In this document: in pieces, positions 25,510 to 33,498 of the stretch | Layout of the letters: the number at the start of each line of letters is the position of its first letter | Numbering within the stretch: position 1 is the stretch's first letter | Source of the DNA: DASUPK01 sp963782345 | Lineage (GTDB): Bacteria; Actinomycetota; Thermoleophilia; Solirubrobacterales; 70-9 | Assembly (NCBI GenBank): GCA_963782345.1 | Contig: CAWAJF010000013.1 | Span: 1 to 64,000 of the forward strand | Direction of reading: 5' to 3' | DNA: 64,000 nucleotides | Made by a program: the position numbers and the translations under genes | Notes under the pieces: model-generated | Databases searched by the model: none | What the model saw: only the letters and a program-made list of their open reading frames with translations | Told to the model about the DNA's origin: nothing

Positions 25510-27078
25510 ATGAGAGAGAAGAACCCGGTCACCCACGAGGAGAAGCTCGCCTACCTCCGCGAGCTGCGCGAGGAAGCGGTCCACGCCGGCACCGAGGAGG
25601 CGGTCGAGAAGCAGCACGCGAAGGGCAAGCTCACCGCCCGCGAGCGGATCGAGAAGCTGCTCGATCCCGGCTCCTTCGAGGAGCTCGACACCTTCGTCCG
25701 GCACCGCACCCACGAGTTCGAGATGGACAAGCGCCGCCCCTACGGCGACGCGGTGGTGACCGGCTACGGGACGATCGACGGCCGCACCGTCTTCGTCTTC
25801 TCCCAGGACTTCACGGTCTTCGGCGGGTCCCTCGGCGAGGTGATGGCCGAGAAGATGGTCAAGGTCATGGACCTGGCCGCGAAGGTCGGCGCGCCCGTGA
25901 TCGGGATCAACGACTCGGGCGGCGCGCGGATCCAGGAGGGCGTGGTCTCGCTCGGCGCCTACGGCGACGTCTTCGTCCGGAACGTCCAGTGCTCCGGCGT
26001 GATCCCGCAGATCAGCCTGATCATGGGCCCCTGCGCCGGCGGCGCCGTCTACTCCCCCGCGATGACCGACTTCATCTTCATGGTCAAGGAGACCTCCCAC
26101 ATGTTCATCACCGGCCCCGAGGTGATCAAGACGGTCACCGGCGAGGAGGTCGAGTTCGAGGAGCTCGGCGGCGCGATGAGCCACAACTCGAAGTCCGGGG
26201 TGGCTCACTTCGCCGCCGACGACGAGGAGCAGTGCCTCGAGGACGTCCGCTACCTGATGAGCTTCCTGCCGCTCAACAATCTCGAGCTGCCGCCGCGGGT
26301 CGAGCCGACCGACGATCCCGACCGCGAGGATCCGGAGCTCGACACGCTGGTCCCCGACGATCCGCAGAAGCCCTACGACATGCGCGAGGTGATCTCCCGG
26401 ATCGTCGACGACGGCGAGTTCTTCGAGGTCCACGAGCACTTCGCCAAGAACATCGTCTGCGGGTTCTCGCGACTGGACGGCCATCCCGTCGGCGTCGTCG
26501 GCAACCAGCCGGCGTTCCTCGCCGGCGTCCTCGATATCGAGTCCTCCGAGAAGGCCGCCCGCTTCGTTCGCACCTGCGACGCCTTCAACGTCCCGCTGCT
26601 CACCTTCACCGACGTCCCCGGGTTCCTGCCCGGCACCTCGCAGGAGTGGGGCGGGATCATCCGCCACGGCGCGAAGCTGCTCTACGCCTTCACGGAGGCC
26701 ACCGTGCCCAAGCTCACCGTCGTCACCCGCAAGGCGTACGGCGGCGCCTACGACGTCATGAACTCCAAGCACATGCTGGCCGACTTCAACTTCGCCTGGC
26801 CGACCGCGGAGGTCGCGGTGATGGGCCCCGAGGGGGCCGTCAACATCATCTATCGCCGCGACCTGGCGAAGTCCCCGACCCCGGACGAGCGCCGCTCAAA
26901 GCTGATCGACGACTACAAGGCGCACTTCGCCAACCCCTATTCGGCGGCCGAGCGCGGCTACATCGACGACGTGATCGAGCCGCACCAGACCCGACCGAAG
27001 CTGATCCGCGCGCTGCGGACCCTGCAGACCAAGCGGGTCGAGGGCCCGAAGCGCAAGCACGGGAACATCCCGCTCTAA
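25510..27078 (+). CDS. pccB: Propionyl-CoA carboxylase beta subunit (carboxyltransferase)
   Basis: 522-aa crotonase-fold carboxyltransferase that moves CO2 from biotin to acyl-CoA. The N-half has GINDSGGARIQEGVVSLGAY with MGPCAGGAVYSPA, and the C-half TDVPGFLPGTSQEWGGIIRH. The Asp in KAYGGAYDVM corresponds to the residue that favours propionyl-CoA in actinobacterial PccB. TAGACT (25495-25500) is 9 nt before the ATG, suggesting a leaderless start or second promoter. With the mutase upstream and the biotin subunit at 38.5 kb it forms the propionate-to-succinate route. Confidence 0.93.
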   Translation: MREKNPVTHEEKLAYLRELREEAVHAGTEEAVEKQHAKGKLTARERIEKLLDPGSFEELDTFVRHRTHEFEMDKRRPYGDAVVTGYGTIDGRTVFVFSQDFTVFGGSLGEVMAEKMVKVMDLAAKVGAPVIGINDSGGARIQEGVVSLGAYGDVFVRNVQCSGVIPQISLIMGPCAGGAVYSPAMTDFIFMVKETSHMFITGPEVIKTVTGEEVEFEELGGAMSHNSKSGVAHFAADDEEQCLEDVRYLMSFLPLNNLELPPRVEPTDDPDREDPELDTLVPDDPQKPYDMREVISRIVDDGEFFEVHEHFAKNIVCGFSRLDGHPVGVVGNQPAFLAGVLDIESSEKAARFVRTCDAFNVPLLTFTDVPGFLPGTSQEWGGIIRHGAKLLYAFTEATVPKLTVVTRKAYGGAYDVMNSKHMLADFNFAWPTAEVAVMGPEGAVNIIYRRDLAKSPTPDERRSKLIDDYKAHFANPYSAAERGYIDDVIEPHQTRPKLIRALRTLQTKRVEGPKRKHGNIPL

Positions 27079-27183
27079 GCACGCGTTGCACGTTCACACC
27101 AGCGAGGGTACGCTCGGGTCCCGGAGGGGCTGCGCCAGGGCCCCTCGAGGCGGCGCACAGGGGGCCGGAGAAGGGAGTGGGGC

Positions 27184-27750
27184 ATGAAGCGGACACCGAA
27201 GTGGAGTCAGGTCGTGATCGCACTCGGCGTGATCGCGGCGCTCGCGATCGCCGTGCCGGCGTTCGGGGTCAACAAGAGCATCAAGAAGCTGATTCGCAAG
27301 GAGGTCAGCAGGCAGATCGGCAAGGCGACCGGCCCACCCGGGCCTGCCGGTACCAACGGGACCAATGGGACCAATGGGACCAACGGCACCAACGGGACCG
27401 CGCGCGCTTACGCGACGGTGAGTCGTGCGGTCGAGTGCTCCGGTGGTCCACCGGAGGCGACCTGCTCGATCAGCCGGGCGAAGGGGATCACTTCGGTGAC
27501 GCACCCGACGAGCCAAGACGGCACCTTCTGCGTTACGGCACCCGGGATCGACCCCGGGTCCGTGCCCGCCTCCGTGACGGTGGATTATGAGAACACGGAC
27601 TTCCCGGAGGGAAACGCGAGCGCGATGGACGACAGCAACCCGGGTCAGTGCGGCAGCAACGGCCGCTTCGAGGTGGTAACCGAGCGTCACTCGGCTGGTG
27701 GCGATGCCGCGGCCGCCAACGACGTCGGCTTCACGATCGTGATCCCGTAG
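27184..27750 (+). CDS. Exported protein with collagen-like GXY repeat
   Basis: 188 aa with a signal-anchor (residues 8-27, QVVIALGVIAALAIAVPAFG), a basic helix (SIKKLIRKEVSRQIGKATG), a short collagen-like run GPPGPAG followed by five GTN triplets, and a C-terminal beta domain of about 110 residues with four Cys. The layout (helix, collagen-like stalk, globular head) resembles trimeric surface fibres. The repeat is encoded by a 9-bp tandem array that could change length by slippage. Function unknown. Confidence 0.72.
   Translation: MKRTPKWSQVVIALGVIAALAIAVPAFGVNKSIKKLIRKEVSRQIGKATGPPGPAGTNGTNGTNGTNGTNGTARAYATVSRAVECSGGPPEATCSISRAKGITSVTHPTSQDGTFCVTAPGIDPGSVPASVTVDYENTDFPEGNASAMDDSNPGQCGSNGRFEVVTERHSAGGDAAAANDVGFTIVIP
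27352..27396 (+). repeat. 9-bp tandem repeat, five copies, in frame
   Basis: Five adjacent copies of ACCAAYGGS, each adding one Thr-Asn-Gly to the collagen-like stalk of the surrounding gene. Third-position variation (AAC/AAT, GGG/GGC) shows the array is not freshly expanded. Confidence 0.9.
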
Positions 27751-27788
27751 CCGCGTCCTGGCCCGGGCCGCGGCGGTACTGTGCATGC

Positions 27789-28022
27789 ATGGCGAGCAAC
27801 GGCAGGCAGAGCCCTCCGCGGCCGAGGATCGAGATCGAGAGCGCGGCAGCCGAGCCGGACGAGGCCGCGGCGATCGCGGCCGCGCTCGAGCGCTTCCTCT
27901 GGGAAACGGCGCCGGCGCCGAGGCCGGCGGAGGTGAGCCGCTGGCAGCGGACGGCGCTGCGCGAGGGCATCTCGGCCAGATCCGGTCTCGGCGGCGGCTG
28001 GGGAATCGCGCCCGGGGCCTGA
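27789..28022 (+). CDS. Small protein resembling acyl-CoA carboxylase epsilon subunit
   Basis: 77 aa. It begins at ATG 27789 and has an acidic helix (EPDEAAAIAAALERFLW) followed by a Trp-Arg segment (VSRWQRTALREG). Actinobacterial AccE/PccE epsilon subunits are small, poorly conserved proteins with an N-terminal helix of this type and a C-terminal W-R-containing tail, and they are encoded near the beta subunit. Location 0.7 kb after pccB fits. The match is by pattern only, so the call is tentative. Confidence 0.45.
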   Translation: MASNGRQSPPRPRIEIESAAAEPDEAAAIAAALERFLWETAPAPRPAEVSRWQRTALREGISARSGLGGGWGIAPGA

Positions 28023-28098
28023 GCCGGGCTTGCCGATCGCGCGCAAGTGCAATAGAACACTTGCCGTAAACCGCATCGCGCTCAAATGAGGAGGGCTC

Positions 28099-28308
28099 GT
28101 GGCCGTCGTAAAAATTCTCGAACTGGTCGGAAGCTCCAAGAAGTCTTCGGATGACGCCGCACAGCAGGCGCTGAAACAGGCGCAGGCCTCGCTTCGGAAC
28201 ATCCGCGCGATCGACGTCGTCTCCACCGGACTGCGCGGGGAGAACCTCGATGAGTGGCGAGCCCACGTCCGGGTCGCGTTCCTGGTCGAGGGAACAGAGG
28301 TCGACTGA
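28099..28308 (+). CDS. Dodecin family flavin-binding/storage protein
   Basis: 69-aa protein from GTG 28099 after a GAGGAGG site. The sequence VVKILELVGSSKKSSDDAAQ and the strand DVVSTGLRGENLDEWRAHVR are typical of dodecin, a small dodecameric protein that binds flavins or CoA. The flavin-stacking Trp is seen in DEWRAHV. Length is normal. It stands alone and ends at a strong hairpin. Confidence 0.9.
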   Translation: MAVVKILELVGSSKKSSDDAAQQALKQAQASLRNIRAIDVVSTGLRGENLDEWRAHVRVAFLVEGTEVD

Positions 28309-28324
28309 GCTTGGGAGGAGAGGT

Positions 28325-28358
28325 GGCGGCGGGCGGCCGCGAAGCGGCCCCCGCCGCC
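28325..28358 (+). terminator. Strong GC hairpin after the dodecin gene
   Basis: GGCGGCGGGCGGCCGC (28325-28340) pairs with GCGGCCCCCGCCGCC (28344-28358) over a GAA loop, 16 nt after the stop codon, and is followed by CTCTTGATT. Probably a Rho-independent-like terminator. Confidence 0.6.
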
Positions 28359-28416
28359 TCTTGATTCGTCCCGCCGGGCGACCTACCCTGGCCTGAACCG
28401 ACCAGGGGGTTGAGTC

Positions 28417-29253
28417 ATGTGCGGACGGATCCGCACGGAGAGAAGGTTCAGGACGATCGCCGTGTGCGCCACGCTGGCGCTTGCGACGACATTGGCGATG
28501 GCGGGGACCGCGGGTGCGACTCCCCTCGAATACACCTTCGGCGGCAGCAACCAGGGGTGGTGGCAGAGCCAGGACAACGGGACCACGGTGACGAGCGCGG
28601 AGTTCCAGCCGAGCGGAGGCAACCCGGGCGGCCGGCTGACCGCCAAGGACACCGGCGTAGAGACGGGATGCCCGGATGCCGCGCCGTGCAACCTGCTCAC
28701 CTTCTTCAGTCCGATCGTTCCGGCCCTGCGCGCGAACTACGGAGGCACCGCCGCCTTCGATCTACGCTCGAGCGTCAACCCGTCTTTCGCCGCGGAGTTC
28801 CTCCTGCTTCCCTCGGGGTCGGAGTACCTCGACGGTCTGATCAGCGAGGCGACCGGGACGAACTATCACCATCTCTCCATCCAGCTGGACGAGACGGGGA
28901 ACTGGGCGATCTGCCCCTACGCCGGGGGACCCTGCAGGGCCCCGACCCAGTTCCAGTTCACCAACCTGATCGGTGCGAGCGATCAATTCGCGGTGATCGC
29001 GGACGTCGGCCCGAACGGGATCGGCGAGACCTACGACCTGGACAACGTCACCCTCACCGACGGTCCGCCGCCCCCGCAGCCGCCGCCCCCGCCCCCGCCC
29101 GCCCAGCCGCAGCCGCACAACAAACACAAGAAGCACAAGAAGAAGTGCAAGAAGCACAAGAAGAAGCATCGAAGGGCCGCCGCGGCCAAGAAGAAGAAGT
29201 GCAAGAAGCACAAGAAGAAGCGGCGAGCTTCCCTCGTGCGGCTCAGAGGCTGA
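28417..29253 (+). CDS. Secreted laminin-B-like domain protein with Pro-rich stalk and Lys/His-rich tail
   Basis: 278 aa. Signal peptide at residues 12-35 (CATLALATTLAMAGTAGA). Residues 36-215 look like a jelly-roll domain of the laminin B (domain IV) type: TFGGSNQGWWQSQDNG opens it and GIGETYDLDNVTLTDG closes it. Next comes a run of prolines (residues 216-230), then about 45 residues made almost only of Lys and His with two Cys (KKHKKKCKKHKKK twice). The tail should bind acidic wall polymers and keep the protein at the surface; this is inferred. Its end overlaps the convergent cyclodeaminase-family gene by 11 bp. Confidence 0.72.
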   Translation: MCGRIRTERRFRTIAVCATLALATTLAMAGTAGATPLEYTFGGSNQGWWQSQDNGTTVTSAEFQPSGGNPGGRLTAKDTGVETGCPDAAPCNLLTFFSPIVPALRANYGGTAAFDLRSSVNPSFAAEFLLLPSGSEYLDGLISEATGTNYHHLSIQLDETGNWAICPYAGGPCRAPTQFQFTNLIGASDQFAVIADVGPNGIGETYDLDNVTLTDGPPPPQPPPPPPPAQPQPHNKHKKHKKKCKKHKKKHRRAAAAKKKKCKKHKKKRRASLVRLRG

Positions 29254-30190
29254 CGAGCGGCGCGTCGATCTCCCCGCCGCGCCAGAGCTCGTAGACGGCC
29301 TTGGAGATCGCCAGGTCCTGGATCGCGAGACCGGTGGAGTCGAACAGGGTGAGCTCGCCGTCGGACCGCGTCCACGTCGAGTCGCCGCTCAGCACTTCCC
29401 CGATCTGCGTGACGTCGTCGCGGGAGACCACCCCCGCCTCGACGCCGTTCGCGAGCTCACCCCCGGCGCTTGCCTGCTCCCAGTCGTCGCAGAAGAGCGT
29501 GCAGCGCCGGATCGCATCGAGCTCCACCTCCTGCTTTCCGTGCGCGTCGGCGCCGAGGACCGCGATGTGCTGACCCGGGGAGAGCTCGTCCGCGAGGATC
29601 ACCGGCTCGTTCCCCGGGGTGACGGTGACGACGACATCCTGGGCCGCCGCCTCCCTCCGGTCACCGACCCGCCAGCCGAGCTCCTCGGCGAGCACCCGGG
29701 CGGCCTCGGGCCGCACGTCGGCACAGACACCCTCTCCATAGCCGGCGGCAGCCAGGCACCGCGCCGACCAGGCGCCGTTCACCCCACAGCCGACGATGCC
29801 GACCGAACTCGCCTCATCCAGGGCGAGCACCTGAGCTGAGACGGCGGCGGCGGCGCCCGTCCGCAGAGAGGTCACGGACGAGCATTCGATCACGGCAAGC
29901 TCCTCCCCGGTCTCGGCGTCGGAGAGCAGGACCTCGCCGCGGACCACCGGCAGGCCCCTTGCGCTGTTGCCCGGAAACGACGTCACCCACTTGAGCAGGG
30001 CCATCCCCTCGCCGCGAGCCGGCATCGCCCGGAAGTCGCCATATGGGGGGCTGTCGAGATAGACCTTGGCGGGCATCTCCCAGTCGCCGCGCCCGTATCG
30101 CTCGAACGCCTCGCCGGTTCGCTCGATCGCCGTCAGCGGATCGATCGCCTCGAGAACCGCCCGCGCCGAGATCACCGGGATTTCGGTCAT
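29243..30190 (-). CDS. Ornithine cyclodeaminase/mu-crystallin family enzyme
   Basis: 315-aa NAD(P)-dependent enzyme of the ornithine cyclodeaminase, alanine dehydrogenase and ketimine reductase family. The family motif SSVTSLRTGAAAAVSA is followed by the Rossmann GIVGCGVNGAWSARCL. The start is set at ATG 30190 (MTEIPV); an in-frame upstream codon at 30211 is less family-like. The substrate cannot be told: Lys and Arg near residue 60 are kept for substrate binding, but the catalytic Asp of true cyclodeaminases is not certain here. Confidence 0.82.
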   Translation of the reverse strand: MTEIPVISARAVLEAIDPLTAIERTGEAFERYGRGDWEMPAKVYLDSPPYGDFRAMPARGEGMALLKWVTSFPGNSARGLPVVRGEVLLSDAETGEELAVIECSSVTSLRTGAAAAVSAQVLALDEASSVGIVGCGVNGAWSARCLAAAGYGEGVCADVRPEAARVLAEELGWRVGDRREAAAQDVVVTVTPGNEPVILADELSPGQHIAVLGADAHGKQEVELDAIRRCTLFCDDWEQASAGGELANGVEAGVVSRDDVTQIGEVLSGDSTWTRSDGELTLFDSTGLAIQDLAISKAVYELWRGGEIDAPLVSL

Positions 30191-30249
30191 GCGACGATTC
30201 TCGCGGGTCACAGCAACAAATCGCCGGCAACCGGTTTAGTGTGATCGAG

Positions 30250-31119
30250 ATGAGTCTGGGGAGTGGGAGAGCGGCCTTCGCAATAGCGGCCTCGCTGGCC
30301 GTGGCAGCGTTCGCGGCCACCGGCACCGCGCTCGGCGCGGTGACGATCGGGAGCACGCTCACGGCGGACCCCGCCGGTACGGCTCCGGGCGGATGCAACT
30401 CCTTTGAATGCACGGCGGCCAACCGTGGGTTGAACGCCGCCGCCGCGGCGCCCGGCGGCTTGGGTTCGCCCGTCAACGGTGTCGTGACCAGCTGGCGGGT
30501 CAAGTCGGGGAGCAGCGGCATGGTTCGCCTCCGCGTACTCCACTTCGTCGGGGGGACCACGTTCGCCGGCGGCCCGAAGACCCTCCCGTTTCCCGTCGGT
30601 CCGGGATTGTCCGCTCCGATCGCCACGGCCCTCCCGATCGGGCTCGGAGAGGGGGTCGGCCTCGACTCATCCATGGGCATGCTGGACCAGGCCCTGAACA
30701 CCAGCGCCACGGAGGTGAACTGGTTCAATCCACCGCTCGCCGAAGGGGACACGCGGGCGGGCAATGCAGGCGGCGGCTACGAGGTCCTCGTCCAGGCCAC
30801 CGTCGAGCCCACCACCGCCTTCAGCCTCGGGCCGGTGAAGCGAAACAAGAAGAAGGGCAAGGCGATCGTCACTGCCAACCTGCCCAATCCCGGCACCCTC
30901 ACCTACACGCATAAGGGCGTCAAGGTGATCGGACCCTCGGCCGTCTCGGCTCCGGGCCCGGTGAACCTCGTCATCAAGGCGACCGGCAAGAAGCGCAAGA
31001 AGCTCAACCGGAAGGGCAAGACGCGGGTCTTCCTGAACGTCGGCTTCACCCCCACCGGCGGTGCCACGGCGACCCAGCACGCCAACCTCAAGCTGGTCAA
31101 GAAGCACAAGAAGAAGTAG
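30250..31119 (+). CDS. Secreted protein with Lys-rich C-terminal repeat domain
   Basis: 289 aa from ATG 30250; a GTG at 30241 is in frame and TTTAGT lies just upstream. Signal peptide at residues 8-32. The first 185 residues form a beta-rich domain (PVNGVVTSWRVKSGSSGMVR opens a segment seen in other secreted actinobacterial proteins). From residue 195 there is a module KNKKKGKAIVTANLPNPGTL ... KKRKKLNRKGKTRVFLNV, a repeat type common in Thermoleophilia exported proteins, ending in KLVKKHKKK. Probably a cell-surface protein; function unknown. Confidence 0.7.
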   Translation: MSLGSGRAAFAIAASLAVAAFAATGTALGAVTIGSTLTADPAGTAPGGCNSFECTAANRGLNAAAAAPGGLGSPVNGVVTSWRVKSGSSGMVRLRVLHFVGGTTFAGGPKTLPFPVGPGLSAPIATALPIGLGEGVGLDSSMGMLDQALNTSATEVNWFNPPLAEGDTRAGNAGGGYEVLVQATVEPTTAFSLGPVKRNKKKGKAIVTANLPNPGTLTYTHKGVKVIGPSAVSAPGPVNLVIKATGKKRKKLNRKGKTRVFLNVGFTPTGGATATQHANLKLVKKHKKK

Positions 31120-31353
31120 AAGGTCCCTCCGTACTCGCGGCCAGCCGCGGATACAGCAGTTTCGCGGTCGACGATGGTTCAAGGATCCGGCTGGGAACAG
31201 CCTGGCGATTCACGAAGACGTCTAGCGCGGCGCGCCGACGCGGCTAAGCTCCACAACCGCACGAGCCGGAATCACCTTAAACTCGATCAGGTTTGCTAGT
31301 TTGAGGTCCGGTCACCCCCGGACAGCTACGTCGACGAAAGGAATGCCGGTTCC

Positions 31354-33333
31354 ATGGAGCCCGTTTCGGCCCCGAATCCGAAAACGGCGGCCACAAACAC
31401 CGCCGCCGGATCAAAGTCCACCAACGGCACTCCGCTGCCGGCGAAGAAGCTCGCCGACCCCTCGGCGCTCAAGCAGGATCCGAGCAAGGAGCAGCACGGC
31501 AAGGGCAGGCGAGGGTCGCTCGAGAACCCCGAGGTCTACGAGAACGTCCCGGGCCACGTGATCCCGATCCTCGAGCGGGAGTTCGACGACTTCGACACCG
31601 AGGCGGCCAGCTTCCTGCGAGGCGAGCAGACCGAGGAGCAGTTCATCGGCTTCCGCCTCAAGCAGGGCGTCTACGGCCAGCGCCAGCCCGACGTGCAGAT
31701 GATCCGCGTGAAGCTCCCGTACGGCGGCGTCAGCCCGGAGCAGATGGAGGCCTTCGCGGACGTGATCGAGGAGCTCGCGCCCCTCAACAAGGGCCACATC
31801 ACGACCCGCCAGAACATCCAGATCCACCACGTCCCACTGGCCGACGCGGCCGAGTTCATCCGGCAGATCAGCCAGGCGGGGCTCTCCTCGAGGGAGGGCT
31901 GCGGGAACACGATCCGTAACGTCACCGGCGACCCGTGGGCCGGCGTCGCCGCGGACGAGCCCTTCGACATCACCCCCTATGCCGCGGCATATGCCCGCTA
32001 CTTCGTCCGCCACCCGACCACCCAGCTGATGCCGCGCAAGGTGAAGACGGCCTTCAGCGCCAGCGACGCCGATCGGGCGATCACGGAGATCCATGACGTC
32101 GGCTTCATCCCCAAGGTCAGGCAGGTCGACGGCGAGGAGGTGCGCGGCGTCGAGGTCAAGATCGGCGGCGGAACCTCGATCCAGCCTCGGGTCGCTCCCA
32201 CCCTGTACGAGTTCGTCGAGCTCGACAACGGCGACTACCTCAAGGTCACCGAGGCGGCGCTGCGGATCTTCGACCGCCAGGAGTGGCTGCGCGAGAACCG
32301 GATGCGCGCTCGGATCAAGGTGCTGGTCGACAAGATCGGCATGGACGCCTTTCGGGAGCTGGTCGAGGAGGAGCTGAAGGGCGACTGGGTCAACGACCGC
32401 GACTTCACCATCGATCACCTTCTCCTTGTTCATGACGAGGAGGCCGACGCTCCGGCCGTCCCGGAGAGCTGCGGCTCGCCACCACAAACGGCGGCCACAA
32501 ACACCGCCGCCGGATCAACGAGCGAATTCAACGCCTGGGTCGACGCCAACGTCGCTCCGCAGCGTCAGGAGGGCTTCGTCACCGCCACTCTCAAGGTGAC
32601 CCGGGGTGACCTCACGCCCGGTCAATTCCGCGGGCTCGCGGCGATCATGCGCGAGTTCACCGGCGGCTACGCCCGCACCACCGTTCAGCAGAACCTGGTG
32701 CTGCGCTGGATCCGCTCCGAGTCTCTCTACGACCTCTGGCTTCGCCTGAAGGAGCTCGACCTGGGGGATTCAGGGGCCTTCGGGATCACCGACGTCGTCA
32801 GCTGCCCCGGAACCGACAGCTGCAAGCTCGGCATCACGGCGTCCATGGGCCTGAATGCGGAGCTCCAGAAGCGCCTCGAGGAGATGGAGATCACCGATCC
32901 TCTGACGAAGCAGATCCACATCAAGATGAGCGGCTGCCCCAACGGCTGCTCCCAGCACCACATCGCCACGATCGGCTTCTACGGGGCCTCGATCAAGGTC
33001 GGCGAACACACCATTCCCGCCTACATCCCGCACATCGCCGGGAACTTCGAGGGCGGCGACGTCGTCTTCGGCCACCGGCTCAAGGCGCGCCTCCCGGCGA
33101 AGCGCGTCCCTGATGCGGTCGAGCGCTGGATCAAGCATTACGAGGAGAACCGCACCGAGGGCGAGAACTTCAACGCCTTCGTCGACCGCACAGGCTTCGA
33201 AGCGTTCGAGGAGCTGATCTCGGACCTGAAGCTCCCGGTCGAGTTCAGCGCCGAGAACCTCATGTTCTTCATCGACTGGAACCGATCGGAGCCCTACAAG
33301 GTGGAGCGCGGCGAGGGCGAGTGCGCGGTCTAG
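31354..33333 (+). CDS. Assimilatory ferredoxin-dependent sulfite (or nitrite) reductase
   Basis: 659-aa siroheme/[4Fe-4S] enzyme that reduces sulfite to sulfide with six electrons. The two ferredoxin-like halves (start PVYGQRQPDVQ-like region near 95, and VTATLKVTRGDLTPGQF near 405) and two siroheme domains are in the usual order. The cluster Cys are CPGTDSC (484, 490) and GCPNGC (528, 532). Sulfite is favoured over nitrite because cysH, sat and cysC follow. Odd: two identical 33-bp inserts give an extra TAATNTAAGS peptide at residues 11-20 and 379-388, both at domain edges. An AAAGGA site precedes the ATG; the 234-bp leader holds a TAGTTT -10 candidate at 31297-31302 and the hairpin GTCCGG/CCGGAC. 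Confidence 0.92.
   Translation: MEPVSAPNPKTAATNTAAGSKSTNGTPLPAKKLADPSALKQDPSKEQHGKGRRGSLENPEVYENVPGHVIPILEREFDDFDTEAASFLRGEQTEEQFIGFRLKQGVYGQRQPDVQMIRVKLPYGGVSPEQMEAFADVIEELAPLNKGHITTRQNIQIHHVPLADAAEFIRQISQAGLSSREGCGNTIRNVTGDPWAGVAADEPFDITPYAAAYARYFVRHPTTQLMPRKVKTAFSASDADRAITEIHDVGFIPKVRQVDGEEVRGVEVKIGGGTSIQPRVAPTLYEFVELDNGDYLKVTEAALRIFDRQEWLRENRMRARIKVLVDKIGMDAFRELVEEELKGDWVNDRDFTIDHLLLVHDEEADAPAVPESCGSPPQTAATNTAAGSTSEFNAWVDANVAPQRQEGFVTATLKVTRGDLTPGQFRGLAAIMREFTGGYARTTVQQNLVLRWIRSESLYDLWLRLKELDLGDSGAFGITDVVSCPGTDSCKLGITASMGLNAELQKRLEEMEITDPLTKQIHIKMSGCPNGCSQHHIATIGFYGASIKVGEHTIPAYIPHIAGNFEGGDVVFGHRLKARLPAKRVPDAVERWIKHYEENRTEGENFNAFVDRTGFEAFEELISDLKLPVEFSAENLMFFIDWNRSEPYKVERGEGECAV
31382..31414 (+). 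repeat. 33-bp palindromic in-frame element, copy 1
   Basis: Identical to 32486-32518. The core is an inverted repeat, CGGCGGC (31385-31391) and GCCGCCG (31402-31408) with a 10-nt loop. It sits in the same codon phase as copy 2 and adds TAATNTAAGS to the N-terminal extension of the sulfite reductase. Confidence 0.9.
32486..32518 (+). repeat. 33-bp palindromic in-frame element, copy 2
   Basis: Exact second copy of 31382-31414, 1104 bp away, in the linker between the two halves of the sulfite reductase. Sequence on either side is unrelated to that of copy 1, so it is not a domain duplication. Confidence 0.9.
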
Positions 33334-33493
33334 TGGCGACAAGGAGCTCCATATCGGAGCGGCGGCGAAGCCGCCGCGACTTGGGATTGCGACGCAGGAG
33401 CCACGCCTGAGGATGGCGACAAGGAGCTCCATATCGGAGCGGCGGCGAAGCCGCCGCGACTTGGGATTGCGACGCAGGAGCCACGCCTGAGGA
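33334..33493 (+). repeat. Perfect tandem duplication of an 80-bp unit
   Basis: Two identical 80-bp copies (33334-33413 and 33414-33493) fill the gap between the sulfite reductase stop and cysH, followed by the first 4 bp of a third. Each contains the hairpin GCGGCGGC-GAA-GCCGCCGC and an outer GTGGC/GCCAC pairing. The cysH ribosome binding site (GAGG, 33489-33492) is supplied by the end of copy 2. Confidence 0.95.
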
Positions 33494-33498
33494 TGGCC

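Noticed and set aside
31120..31353. SAM or cysteine-type riboswitch in the sulfite reductase leader.
   Set aside because: Only a short GTCCGG/CCGGAC hairpin is seen; no conserved riboswitch core could be matched.
33334..33493. CRISPR array.
   Set aside because: Two perfect 80-bp tandem units with no variable spacers and no cas genes.
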